A stretch of 64,000 nt of DNA, from assembly GCF_900108855.1 (NCBI RefSeq), contig NZ_FNXY01000007.1, forward strand, positions 401,633 through 465,632, in the 5' to 3' direction. This document shows, one piece after another, positions 1 to 8,456 of this stretch (its first letter is position 1; each line of letters begins with the position of its first letter). The notes beneath the pieces were generated by a model. It was not told where the DNA came from. It was given only the letters and a program-made list of their open reading frames with translations, and did not search any database. Source of the stretch: Dyadobacter koreensis. Its GTDB lineage: Bacteria; Bacteroidota; Bacteroidia; Cytophagales; Spirosomataceae. A program made the translations under genes and the position numbers.

Positions 1-166
1 CATCCGATTTTTTGTGGAACCGATCGTAACTTAGTTCGTCCTGGACCCATAACAAAATCAAAATCCCGACACTCAAACCGACCGTTAATCCGGTACAATT
101 AATAAGTGAATAGAATCTGTTTTTCAATAAATTTCGCCAGGCAATTTTAAAATAACTTAGGATCAT
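1..166 (-). CDS. FtsX/MacB-type ABC transporter permease, N-terminal fragment cut by window edge
   Basis: The reverse complement reads from an ATG at 166 into a start typical of this window's other permeases: a short basic segment (ILSYFKIAWRNLLKNRFYS), then a hydrophobic helix with the GLTVGLSVGILILLW pattern, then DELSYDRFH. Only about 55 residues are inside the window. It is the fourth member of a same-strand row of such genes, 64 nt after the stop of the preceding one, so it is probably the last visible cistron of that operon. Expected full length is near 800 residues. Function beyond membrane permease of the MacB periplasmic-core/FtsX family cannot be given. Confidence 0.85.
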   Translation of the reverse strand, partial: MILSYFKIAWRNLLKNRFYSLINCTGLTVGLSVGILILLWVQDELSYDRFHKKSD

Positions 167-230
167 AGTTAGTTTAATATTATTAAAAACTCCTATTTAT
201 CAAAATTTTACAGCAGTAAAACTTGTGACT

Positions 231-2582
231 TTACTCACTTTTCAAGCTTTTCACCGGGTTCATTAATGCTGCTTTGATACTCTGGTGACTAATGGTTATA
301 CCGGCGATAATCATTGTTGTGATGATGGAAAGAAGGAAAATCTCCGGGCCAATATTTATGTGGTATGCAAATTCCTGTAACCATTTGTCCATGGCAAACC
401 AGGCAACCGGCGCGGCGACAATAAAGGCGATCAGTATCAGCCAGATGAATTGATTGACAAAGAGCACAACCAATCCCGGAACGGAAGCTCCCATAACTTT
501 ACGAATCCCAATTTCCTTGGTACGCTGCACGGCCATCAACGAAACAAGTCCGTATAAACCCAGGCAACCGATCAGGATTGCAATCGTTGAAAACATCCGG
601 AAGGCGTTATACATTTTGTATTCCTGGGTATAAAGACTCGCAATGCGCTCATCCATGAATTCGTAGGAAAAAAGAGATTTAGGATTCAGCGCTGACCAAT
701 CTTTTTCGATGGAAGCCAGCGTTTCACGCATTTTTTCAGGACGAAGTTTTACACTTGCCTGCCAGAATGAATTGGGATTGTACATAATCACACAGGCTCT
801 GATTTTTTTGTGTTTGGATTCACTTTGGAAGTCCTGAACAACACCTCTGATTCTGATCGGTTGGTCGCCGATAAAAAAACGCTGGCCGATTGCTTTTTCA
901 GGACTACTAATTCCTAAACGTTTGATCAGTGTTTCATTGACAATCAGATTTGCCACCGTGTCTTTTGTAATCACCTTGGTAACCGGCTCACCGGCGAGCA
1001 GTTTTATATGATACATCGACAAGTAATTTTCATCAACCTGCTTAATTTCCGTCACATCATTTTCCGTCATGCCCAATTCCGGGGAAGAGAACGGCGCAAA
1101 ACTGTTATTATAAGCAGGGCCGCCCGAGGCAAAACTGGTGTGCTGCACACCTGGATTATCCAGTAATTTCTGACGAAGCACATCTGGTTTTTCACCGGTC
1201 GAAAATGTTACGATGGCATCTTTGTCAAATCCAATATCTTTATTCAAAAAGAAATCCATCTGGCTCCCAACGATCAAAGTTCCCACAAGCAGAATCTGGG
1301 TTATTGAAAATTGTACAACTACCAGGCCTTTACGTAAAAAAGATTTACCATTTGAATTATCAGAAATACCGGATTTTAGTGCTTTCAAAGGCTGGAATCC
1401 TGATTGAATAAATGCAGGATACAATCCGGCCAAAAGAATAGTAATGATTACAATAACAAGAAGGGCACCGACCATTTCTTGTTTGAAAAGACTGGCAGTC
1501 TCAATTCTGATATCCAGTAAAGTCTCTGTGTAGGGCAAAAATAGCATAACGGCAAGCAGCGAAATAATAACCGAAACCAATACAAGCAGCGTTGTCTCGC
1601 CCATGACCTGCATGATCAATTGTTTTCTGAAAGCACCCAGCGTTTTCCGTATCCCTACTTCTTTTCCGCGTTTTAAAGATTGAGCGGTGGCGAGATTTAC
1701 AAAATTGATACAAGCCGTCAGTATAATAAAAAGTGCCACACCTGCTAGTCCGTATATTGTTTCCTTAGATCTTGGCATTGAAATCTGGTTTAGATAGCGT
1801 CTGTCAAAATGAATTTCCTTTAATGGCTGTAAAAGCAAAAGTCCCTTTTCCCAGGCAATATCAGCCGCCCAGTTCTTTTGGACAAAAGCAGGAAGTCTTG
1901 CCTCTATGGCTTTTGCCGGTTCATTTTTTGGCAGAGCGATATACACCATTCCACCCTGAATTGACCAGAAGTTTGAGGTATTTACATTTTTTCTGATGGT
2001 TTCCCAGGATACCAAAAAGGAAAAAACAAGGTGTGTATTGGAAGGCAGATCTTTTATTATGCCCGTGACACGCAAATCATGTTCGTTATTAAGCTTGATG
2101 ACTTTACCAATTGCATCTTTATCCTGAAAATATTTTCGCGCTTCGCTCTCAGTAAGAACAACGGTATTAGGTTCTTGTAACGCAGTTTTAGGGTTTCCGG
2201 CCAACCATGAAAAATCGAAAATTCTTGAAAAATTTTGATCCGCATAAGCATATACTTTCAGATTATATTTCTTATCATCCACACTTACAAGACCGCCCTG
2301 CTCCGGAAAATATTGTGACACTTCTGCTTCGGGAAATTCATTTTTAAAAGCCGGAGCTATCGCAAAAGCACAGCTTGGATTATAGTCCTTGCCGTGAAGC
2401 GTGATTCGATAAGTCTGATCCGCTTTTGTGTGATAATTATCGTACCCTAATTCATTTTGAACAATCAGAAAAATCACAACACAAGCCGCTAATCCCAGCG
2501 CCAAACCTGTGATGTTGATAAGCGCATACGTTTTGTTATGCATCAATGTTCTGAAAGCGATTTTGAAATAATTGCGTATCAT
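231..2582 (-). CDS. FtsX/MacB-type ABC transporter permease (783 aa)
   Basis: An inner-membrane permease subunit of the MacB/FtsX superfamily, in the double-length form common in Bacteroidota. A first helix lies at about residues 21-42, followed by a MacB periplasmic core domain to about 250. A first FtsX module with the cytoplasmic loop KEVGIRKTLGA comes next, then a second periplasmic part and a second FtsX module with KEIGIRKVMGA. The protein ends in NPVKSLKSE, a tail shared with the next two paralogs. It lies 34 nt downstream of the 821-aa permease and 64 nt upstream of the edge fragment, consistent with one operon. No ATPase gene is present nearby, so a partner NBD would act in trans. 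Family members move lipoproteins, peptides or lipids, or signal mechanically; the substrate is unknown. Confidence 0.93.
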   Translation of the reverse strand: MIRNYFKIAFRTLMHNKTYALINITGLALGLAACVVIFLIVQNELGYDNYHTKADQTYRITLHGKDYNPSCAFAIAPAFKNEFPEAEVSQYFPEQGGLVSVDDKKYNLKVYAYADQNFSRIFDFSWLAGNPKTALQEPNTVVLTESEARKYFQDKDAIGKVIKLNNEHDLRVTGIIKDLPSNTHLVFSFLVSWETIRKNVNTSNFWSIQGGMVYIALPKNEPAKAIEARLPAFVQKNWAADIAWEKGLLLLQPLKEIHFDRRYLNQISMPRSKETIYGLAGVALFIILTACINFVNLATAQSLKRGKEVGIRKTLGAFRKQLIMQVMGETTLLVLVSVIISLLAVMLFLPYTETLLDIRIETASLFKQEMVGALLVIVIITILLAGLYPAFIQSGFQPLKALKSGISDNSNGKSFLRKGLVVVQFSITQILLVGTLIVGSQMDFFLNKDIGFDKDAIVTFSTGEKPDVLRQKLLDNPGVQHTSFASGGPAYNNSFAPFSSPELGMTENDVTEIKQVDENYLSMYHIKLLAGEPVTKVITKDTVANLIVNETLIKRLGISSPEKAIGQRFFIGDQPIRIRGVVQDFQSESKHKKIRACVIMYNPNSFWQASVKLRPEKMRETLASIEKDWSALNPKSLFSYEFMDERIASLYTQEYKMYNAFRMFSTIAILIGCLGLYGLVSLMAVQRTKEIGIRKVMGASVPGLVVLFVNQFIWLILIAFIVAAPVAWFAMDKWLQEFAYHINIGPEIFLLSIITTMIIAGITISHQSIKAALMNPVKSLKSE

Positions 2583-2616
2583 ACAGCAGGTTTTAAGGGT
2601 TAAAGTTTATACATTT

Positions 2617-5082
2617 TCACTCACTCTTTAAACTTTTAACAGGATTCGTCAATGCTGTTTTCAGGCTTTGTGTACAAATTGTAATAAGCGTCAAAGTCAG
2701 CAGTAAAACTGGCGGGATAATAAAAACGGATAAGCCAGGCGTGATATGAAAGGCATAATTTTCCAGCCAGGCATTGGATAAATAGTAGATGACGGGAATC
2801 GAGATAAGGGATGCAATGCAAACCATTTTTACGAAATCTTTTGAAATTAAGACAAGCAAACCTACCACAGAAGCACCAAGCACTTTGCGAACACCGATTT
2901 CTTTTGTTCTGAGTTTGATAACAAAACTTGAAAGACCCAACAAGCCAAGGCTGGCTACAATAATGGCAAGAATTGAGAATAGCCCAAAGACATTACCAAG
3001 ACGTGCGTCGGCCTTATACTGCCGATCAAAGTATTCGTCCAGAAAGAAGTAATCAAATGGACTTCCGGGAAATGTTTTTTGATAAAGTTTTTCAACTTCG
3101 GCAAGACTTTTTGATGCATTTTCCGATTTTAGATTTACTGAAAGGTATTTCCAATTGCTAAAATTTGGATAATAACACAAAATCGGATCTATTTTTTCTT
3201 TTAAGGACCGTTGGTGAAAATTTTTCATAACGCCAGCAACTTTTAACTGCACGTCGTCTCCTGCCATGTAGAAAATAATCTTACCAACAGCTTCCTCGGG
3301 TGACTTAAAACCGAGCGTTTTGACCATTTCTTCATTAATTAAAACTTTGGTTATGCTTGCACTATCCATGCTGGATTTATCGATGCTCAAAAAGTTTTGT
3401 CCGGCAACCAATTTAATCTGATAGGTCGGAATAAAATTTTCATCAATCTCTAAAAGATAGGTCGCGTGGCTTTGTTGTTTACTCTGGGTCGCCCGTCTGA
3501 AATTGTTTTGTAAACGAATCTTGTGTCCCGGGATGTCAGACGTCGTAGTTGCGTTATTCACCGAAGTCAGTTTCTGAATTTGGCTTTTAAAAATCTGGTA
3601 CTCATTGTCAATGACAGCACCCTTGACAACAGGTGCCTTTATTATAACAACTTGATCTTTCTGGTAGCCGAGATTGCCGTTTCTCATGAAATTAAATTGC
3701 TGAAAAACAACAACCGTTGAAGCAATTAGACTTATAGAAAGTACGAATTGAAAGGAAACCAATTTCTGCCTGATTGATATACCCCCGCTTGGGTACATTT
3801 TCAATCCTTTCACAGCACGAACCGGAATAAATGACGACATCACGAAGGCTGGATAGGCGCCAACAAATAAGGCACCAACCAGGAAAATGAACAAAACAGC
3901 AAACCAGAAAACAGGCTCATTACCTAGGCCGTTTGAAAAGAAACCTGTGGTAATATCTTTACCAATAAAATCATTAAAATAAGGTGTACAAGAAATTATA
4001 ATGACCAACGCAGCTGCAAGCGCCAATAAATTGACAATAGAAGATTCAAAAAGAAACTGCGTGATCAGCTGTGATTTCCCTGCACCAACTACTTTTCTCA
4101 TACCAACTTCCTTTGCCCGTTCCATCGATTTTGCGGTCGATAAATTGATATAGTTGATCCAGGCAATGAATAAAATGAATACGCCGATGACGCCTAAAAA
4201 GTAGATTTCAATGTCGCTGCCGTTTACCTCAGCTTCTCGGGAATAATTAGAATTCAGGTGAATGTCAGAGATTGGCTGTAAATGAAATGAAGACCGAAAA
4301 TTCAATTCCTTCATCAGTTTGCCCAGATATTTTTCTGTAAAAGCCGGAAATTTTGCTTCTAGTTTTTTAACATCTGTGCCAGGAGCGAGTACAACATAAG
4401 TGTAAAATTCTGGCCAACCCCAATCGTCGTATCCATAATTCTGCTTGATAGACGACATAGAAACCAACATGTCAAATTTGATATGAGAATTATCTGGAAC
4501 ATCTTCAAAAACACCTGTCACTTTCATGGACATACTTCCATTCATATCCAGTATTTTGCCCAGGGGATCTGTGTCTCCAAAATATTTCCTGGCTGTGCTG
4601 GAAGACAGTACGATACTGTGAGGCTCGCTCAGGCAACTTTTCCGATCACCTGAAAGCAAAGGATAGGAGAAAATGTTGAAAAAAGACGCGTCTACAAGAA
4701 ACATATTGGTTTCACTATGAATCTTTTCCCTGCCCTTGACATCTTTGTAAGAAAGCGTGTAGGAATTCATGAACAAGGCATTGGAAACCACCCGGACAAA
4801 ATCCACGACTTCCGGAAAGTCTGCCTTCATAGCTGGGCCTACCGCCGGATGATTTGCAGCTGTCGCCGGCGTGTTAGCTAAGCTGCCAGCGTATGAAATC
4901 GGTACACGATAAATATTTTCTGCATTCGTATTAAACCTGTCATAAGTTGACTCAAAATACACATACTGAAAAATAAAAAAACAGGCTGCGATTCCAATCG
5001 CAAGCCCGAAAATGTTGATCGCAGAAAACCCTTTGTTTCTCCAAAGGCTGCGTCCGGCAATTATTAAATAGTTTCTTAGCAT
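2617..5082 (-). CDS. FtsX/MacB-type ABC transporter permease (821 aa)
   Basis: The second complete permease of the tandem row. It has an N-terminal helix at about 20-41, a large periplasmic MacB-type core, a first FtsX module with KEVGMRKVVGA, a central helix around 445-465 and a C-terminal FtsX module with KEIGVRKVLGA, ending NPVKSLKSE. The periplasmic domains differ strongly from the neighbours while the FtsX loops and the tail are conserved. This suggests old duplication followed by divergence of the extracytoplasmic part. It lies 17 nt after the 798-aa paralog, so co-transcription is very likely. Neither the substrate nor the partner ATPase can be read from the sequence. Confidence 0.93.
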   Translation of the reverse strand: MLRNYLIIAGRSLWRNKGFSAINIFGLAIGIAACFFIFQYVYFESTYDRFNTNAENIYRVPISYAGSLANTPATAANHPAVGPAMKADFPEVVDFVRVVSNALFMNSYTLSYKDVKGREKIHSETNMFLVDASFFNIFSYPLLSGDRKSCLSEPHSIVLSSSTARKYFGDTDPLGKILDMNGSMSMKVTGVFEDVPDNSHIKFDMLVSMSSIKQNYGYDDWGWPEFYTYVVLAPGTDVKKLEAKFPAFTEKYLGKLMKELNFRSSFHLQPISDIHLNSNYSREAEVNGSDIEIYFLGVIGVFILFIAWINYINLSTAKSMERAKEVGMRKVVGAGKSQLITQFLFESSIVNLLALAAALVIIISCTPYFNDFIGKDITTGFFSNGLGNEPVFWFAVLFIFLVGALFVGAYPAFVMSSFIPVRAVKGLKMYPSGGISIRQKLVSFQFVLSISLIASTVVVFQQFNFMRNGNLGYQKDQVVIIKAPVVKGAVIDNEYQIFKSQIQKLTSVNNATTTSDIPGHKIRLQNNFRRATQSKQQSHATYLLEIDENFIPTYQIKLVAGQNFLSIDKSSMDSASITKVLINEEMVKTLGFKSPEEAVGKIIFYMAGDDVQLKVAGVMKNFHQRSLKEKIDPILCYYPNFSNWKYLSVNLKSENASKSLAEVEKLYQKTFPGSPFDYFFLDEYFDRQYKADARLGNVFGLFSILAIIVASLGLLGLSSFVIKLRTKEIGVRKVLGASVVGLLVLISKDFVKMVCIASLISIPVIYYLSNAWLENYAFHITPGLSVFIIPPVLLLTLTLITICTQSLKTALTNPVKSLKSE

Positions 5083-5099
5083 AGCATTTTTTTATAATC

Positions 5100-7496
5100 C
5101 TATTCACTTTTTAAACTCTTAACCGGATCCAACAAAGCTGCCCTTATTGCCTGGTAACTCACTGTCATAAGCGTTATCACCAATGCGCCAACACTCGCAA
5201 GCGCAAAAATCCACCAGGAAACCTCCGTCCGATACTCATATTTTTGCAGCCAGCTGTTGAGAAAATAATAGGCAACCGGTGCTGAAATGATACAGGAAAT
5301 AACAACCAGGACAACAAAATCTTTCGAAAGCATTTGCCAGAGATTCGCGACAGAAGCGCCCAGTACTTTTCGAACACCGATTTCTTTGGTACGCTGCTCG
5401 GCGGTGAAAGTAGCCATTCCAAATAATCCAAGACAACTGATGAATATGGCCAGAACAGCAAAAAATGAAGTTAACTTTCCAATTCTCACCTCTTCGCCAA
5501 ATTTTTTCGCGTATTGTTCGTCAGTAAACTTATAGTCGAAAGGTGCAGCCGGGTTAAATTTCTTGAAGACTTTTTCAATTTTATTTATTGCTTCTGTTGA
5601 TCCTGATTCAGGATTTATTTTAATATTGAACACACTGGCCCAACCGTATTCCAGAAAAAAGCAAGTGCGAAAGGAAGCTTTGTATGGCGATTCCATGATC
5701 ATATCTTTTATCACACCAATGACCTGATATGGTTTCCCGTCAGCTTTGATAATTGAACCAACAGGATTTTTTAGCCCCATAAATTTTGCAGCCGTCTCAT
5801 TAATTACAACACCGGAAGAATCAGTAGAAAAAGATCTGGAAAAATCTCTACCTTCTTTAAACTGCCATCCAACTGTTTTGCCAAAATCATGAGAAACGGC
5901 CATAGTAGCAAAATTCCCTTGCGTTGCCGGATCCTTTCCCTCCCACTCATAACCATTGTTTATTGCAGCAATATATGTTGTAGGATTGGATGACTGCGAC
6001 ATCTCTTTGACTACACCCGTTTTAAGTAATTCACTTCTTATGGCGTCGTAGTGTCCATGCAATTCAGGTGTATTCATGGCAACCATCAGCAAATTATTTC
6101 TATCATATCCTACTGGACGGTTTTTGGCAAAGTCGATTTGACGAAAAACAGTAATTGTGCCAATAATTAAAATTATAGAAATTGTAAACTGAACTACAAC
6201 CAGAACTTTACGGGGAACAGCGGCGAAACTGCCAAGTTTAATTCTTGCAAAACCACTTCCTTTTAATACTTTAATTGGCTGAAATGAAGACAAATAAAGT
6301 GCCGGATAACTTCCTGCAACAAGTCCTGTCAAAATGCTGAAACCGATACTGACAATCCAGAACAATGGCTCTTTCCAGGGAAAGATCATTTTTTTATCCG
6401 CTACCTCATTAAAGTATGGTAACGCGGAAATCACAAAAATCACGGATAAAATAAAAGCAAGAGCCACTACGAGTAATGATTCGCTAAAAAACTGTGTGAT
6501 CAGCTGACTTCTTAAAGAACCAATCGCCTTACGGATCCCAACTTCCTTCGCTCTTTTTTCACTTCTTGCTGTACTCAGATTCATAAAGTTGATACAAGCC
6601 AAGAGCAAAACGAACACACCGATAATGCCAAAAAGCCAAACAAATTCTATGCTGCCACCAGCAATTTTACCATTTTTAAATTCAGCATATAAGTGCCATT
6701 TGCTTATTGGGTGAAGGAATATCTCAGGCTTAAATACCGCGTCCTGCGGTGTAACTGCATTTAATTTCACGTTCTTGATTTTTGCAGAAACCTTGTCCAT
6801 ATCTGCCTGATCAGCAATTTGTACGAACGTAAGAAACATATTTGCACGCCAGGGATTTGTCTTTTTTTCAGACCAGTCTTCATTGTTGATGTATAACTCC
6901 CACGGTGCGATAAATGCCAGATCCTTAAAATCGGAGTTGTAACGAATATTTTTATAAACGCCGGTAACTTTCAGATCCTGTTTGTTATTAACTTTAATGA
7001 CCTTGTCAATCGGATCATGATCTCCAAAAAGTGCCTTTGCGGTTTCCTCCGAGAGCATAATAGAATTAATATCTTTCAGACCAGCCCTTGTTCCCTTTAT
7101 CATATTTAACGACAACATTTCTGTAATCCCCGGTTCCATGAAATTTCCTGTTTTAGAAATTTTCTGATCTCCAAAGGCCAAAATCCGGGTGGACGGCCAG
7201 GACGACATAATTACATGTTTAAAGTCACTTCCATATTTATTGCGAATTTCTTCGCCCATTAAATAAGGAACAGAACTTTGGGTCGTCACTTCATTATTGA
7301 AAGTCTGATTTTGCTTAATAACCGCTAGACGATCGAAATTTTCGAAGGACTTGTTAAACGAAAGTTCATCAAAAATCCACAGCCCGATAAGCATGGCCAC
7401 GGCCAGACCAGTAGCAAGGCCAGCAATATTAATAAAGGAGTAAACCTTGTTTTTGATTAAATTCCTTTTGGCGATTTTGATATAATTGCTGATCAT
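5100..7496 (-). CDS. FtsX/MacB-type ABC transporter permease (798 aa), first gene of the operon
   Basis: The promoter-proximal gene of the tandem permease row. It begins ISNYIKIAKRNLIKNKVYS followed by a glycine-rich first helix, then a MacB-like periplasmic core. FtsX module 1 has KEVGIRKAIGS and module 2 has KEIGVRKVLGA; the tail is DPVKSLKSE. Upstream, at 7598-7643, is a perfect 14-bp inverted repeat that may regulate or insulate the operon. The downstream paralog starts 17 nt after its stop. Membrane topology (one helix, periplasmic core, three helices, repeated) matches four-helix MacB permeases duplicated within one chain. The specific role is unknown. Confidence 0.93.
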   Translation of the reverse strand: MISNYIKIAKRNLIKNKVYSFINIAGLATGLAVAMLIGLWIFDELSFNKSFENFDRLAVIKQNQTFNNEVTTQSSVPYLMGEEIRNKYGSDFKHVIMSSWPSTRILAFGDQKISKTGNFMEPGITEMLSLNMIKGTRAGLKDINSIMLSEETAKALFGDHDPIDKVIKVNNKQDLKVTGVYKNIRYNSDFKDLAFIAPWELYINNEDWSEKKTNPWRANMFLTFVQIADQADMDKVSAKIKNVKLNAVTPQDAVFKPEIFLHPISKWHLYAEFKNGKIAGGSIEFVWLFGIIGVFVLLLACINFMNLSTARSEKRAKEVGIRKAIGSLRSQLITQFFSESLLVVALAFILSVIFVISALPYFNEVADKKMIFPWKEPLFWIVSIGFSILTGLVAGSYPALYLSSFQPIKVLKGSGFARIKLGSFAAVPRKVLVVVQFTISIILIIGTITVFRQIDFAKNRPVGYDRNNLLMVAMNTPELHGHYDAIRSELLKTGVVKEMSQSSNPTTYIAAINNGYEWEGKDPATQGNFATMAVSHDFGKTVGWQFKEGRDFSRSFSTDSSGVVINETAAKFMGLKNPVGSIIKADGKPYQVIGVIKDMIMESPYKASFRTCFFLEYGWASVFNIKINPESGSTEAINKIEKVFKKFNPAAPFDYKFTDEQYAKKFGEEVRIGKLTSFFAVLAIFISCLGLFGMATFTAEQRTKEIGVRKVLGASVANLWQMLSKDFVVLVVISCIISAPVAYYFLNSWLQKYEYRTEVSWWIFALASVGALVITLMTVSYQAIRAALLDPVKSLKSE

Positions 7497-7597
7497 GGCT
7501 TTGTATAAATGAGTTTTACAAGTAGTTGCAGCTCAAATAGTTTGCCAAATCTTTAATAATAGTTTAAAAGATTAACAATCAAACACTTATTAAAAAC

Positions 7598-7643
7598 AAA
7601 GCGAACGAACAATGTCCGATAATGAACACTGTTCGTTCGCTTT
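7598..7643. promoter_or_regulatory. Perfect 14-bp inverted repeat upstream of the FtsX operon
   Basis: Arms at 7598-7611 (aaagcgaacgaaca) and 7630-7643 are exact reverse complements around an 18-nt centre. The site is about 100 nt upstream of the first permease start and 10 nt left of the RAYT unit. It could be an operator, a transcript hairpin in the permease leader, or a terminator for leftward transcription from the element. The lack of a long T run on either side argues against a simple intrinsic terminator. Confidence 0.5.
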
Positions 7644-7653
7644 GGAACGGCTG

Positions 7654-7704
7654 CTAACACCGATTTGCAATCGGTGTTGAGTGGTTTCGCGTTTGCAACG
7701 CGAA
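7654..7704. repeat. Left REP pair of the RAYT unit
   Basis: Two consecutive palindromes. The first, 7656-7678, has a perfect 10-bp stem and TGC loop; the second, 7686-7704, has a perfect 8-bp stem and TGC loop. They share a central TTTGCAA. Such structured ends are the usual binding and cleavage substrates of RAYT enzymes. Confidence 0.85.
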
Positions 7705-7804
7705 AAAGTAATCAAGACAGCACCAACATATATTTCTTAAATACTAATAATGAGTTACTAATCCCACCTTCACTCCGTCAAACCAAAACACCAACTAAAA
7801 ACAG

Positions 7805-8353
7805 ATGGCATCCGACCAGTATTTCATCAGGAATCAAAACGCTGTTTATTTTTTAACAATGACGGTAGTCGATTGGATCGATGTATTCACAAGAAAAGAG
7901 TACAAGTTTATGATAACAGACTCATTAATATATTGCCAGAAAGAAAAAGGTCTTCAAATTCATGGCTGGTGTTTGATGTCCAATCATCTTCATTTGTTAG
8001 CATCAGCAAAAGACGGCTATAATTTATCAGACATTCTTCGTGACTTTAAGAAATTTACCTCAAAAAAAATCGTTGCGACAATCAATAGTGAAGTAGAAAG
8101 TCGTAAAGACTGGATGTTATATCGTTTTGAGTTTGCCGGAAAGTTCAAGGTGAATGTAAAAGACTACAAATTCTGGCAGGATGGAAATCACGCTACGGAA
8201 TGTTTTAGTTATGAATTCGCAAAACAGAAGCTGAATTATATACATCAAAATCCTGTCAGAGCTTCGATTGTAGATGAGGCTGAAAATTACTTGTTCAGTT
8301 CTGCCCGGAATTATGCCGGATTGAAAGGGCTGGTTGAAACAAACTTTATCTGA
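7805..8353 (+). CDS. REP-associated tyrosine transposase (IS200-like Y1 family)
   Basis: A 182-residue HUH single-strand nuclease of the TnpA_REP (RAYT) group. It is expected to bind REP hairpins and cut single-stranded DNA through a covalent 5'-phosphotyrosine. Visible features are the metal-binding HUH pair His61-Leu-His63 in MSNHLHLL, preceded by the W-C-LM context typical of the family. The presumed catalytic Tyr145 is in the helix KLNYIHQNPVRA, a strongly conserved RAYT signature. The ATG at 7805 gives the family's usual length. The gene sits alone between inverted REP pairs. No degradation is visible, so the protein may be active; RAYTs are often domesticated single-copy genes. Confidence 0.92.
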   Translation: MASDQYFIRNQNAVYFLTMTVVDWIDVFTRKEYKFMITDSLIYCQKEKGLQIHGWCLMSNHLHLLASAKDGYNLSDILRDFKKFTSKKIVATINSEVESRKDWMLYRFEFAGKFKVNVKDYKFWQDGNHATECFSYEFAKQKLNYIHQNPVRASIVDEAENYLFSSARNYAGLKGLVETNFI

Positions 8354-8406
8354 TGTTTAAAATATTTTATTTTTTGACGAGACTCTTTATAAAGCTTTGC
8401 TTTTAG

Positions 8407-8456
8407 TCGCGTTGCAAACGCTGGACAATGCAACGCCGATTGCAAATCGGTGTTAG
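8407..8456. repeat. Right REP pair of the RAYT unit, overlapping the ATPase stop codon
   Basis: An inverted copy of the left end with hairpins at 8409-8421 (5-bp stem, GCA loop) and 8432-8454 (10-bp stem with one G-T pair). Bases 8453-8455 are the TAA stop of the minus-strand ATPase gene, so the terminal bases of the repeat are also coding sequence. Confidence 0.85.

Larger units (their letters stand above)
7654..8456 (+). mobile_element. RAYT unit bounded by 50-bp inverted repeats of paired REP hairpins
   Basis: The left end 7654-7703 and the right end 8407-8456 are inverted copies of each other, identical at 43 of 50 positions. Each end carries two small hairpins with TGC or GCA loops: a 10-bp stem at 7656-7678 and an 8-bp stem at 7686-7704 on the left, matched by 8409-8421 and 8432-8454 on the right. 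Between them is a single transposase gene of the REP-associated tyrosine transposase type. This is the architecture of a self-flanked REP/RAYT unit of about 800 bp. The right end overlaps the last codons of the adjacent ATPase gene. Confidence 0.88.
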
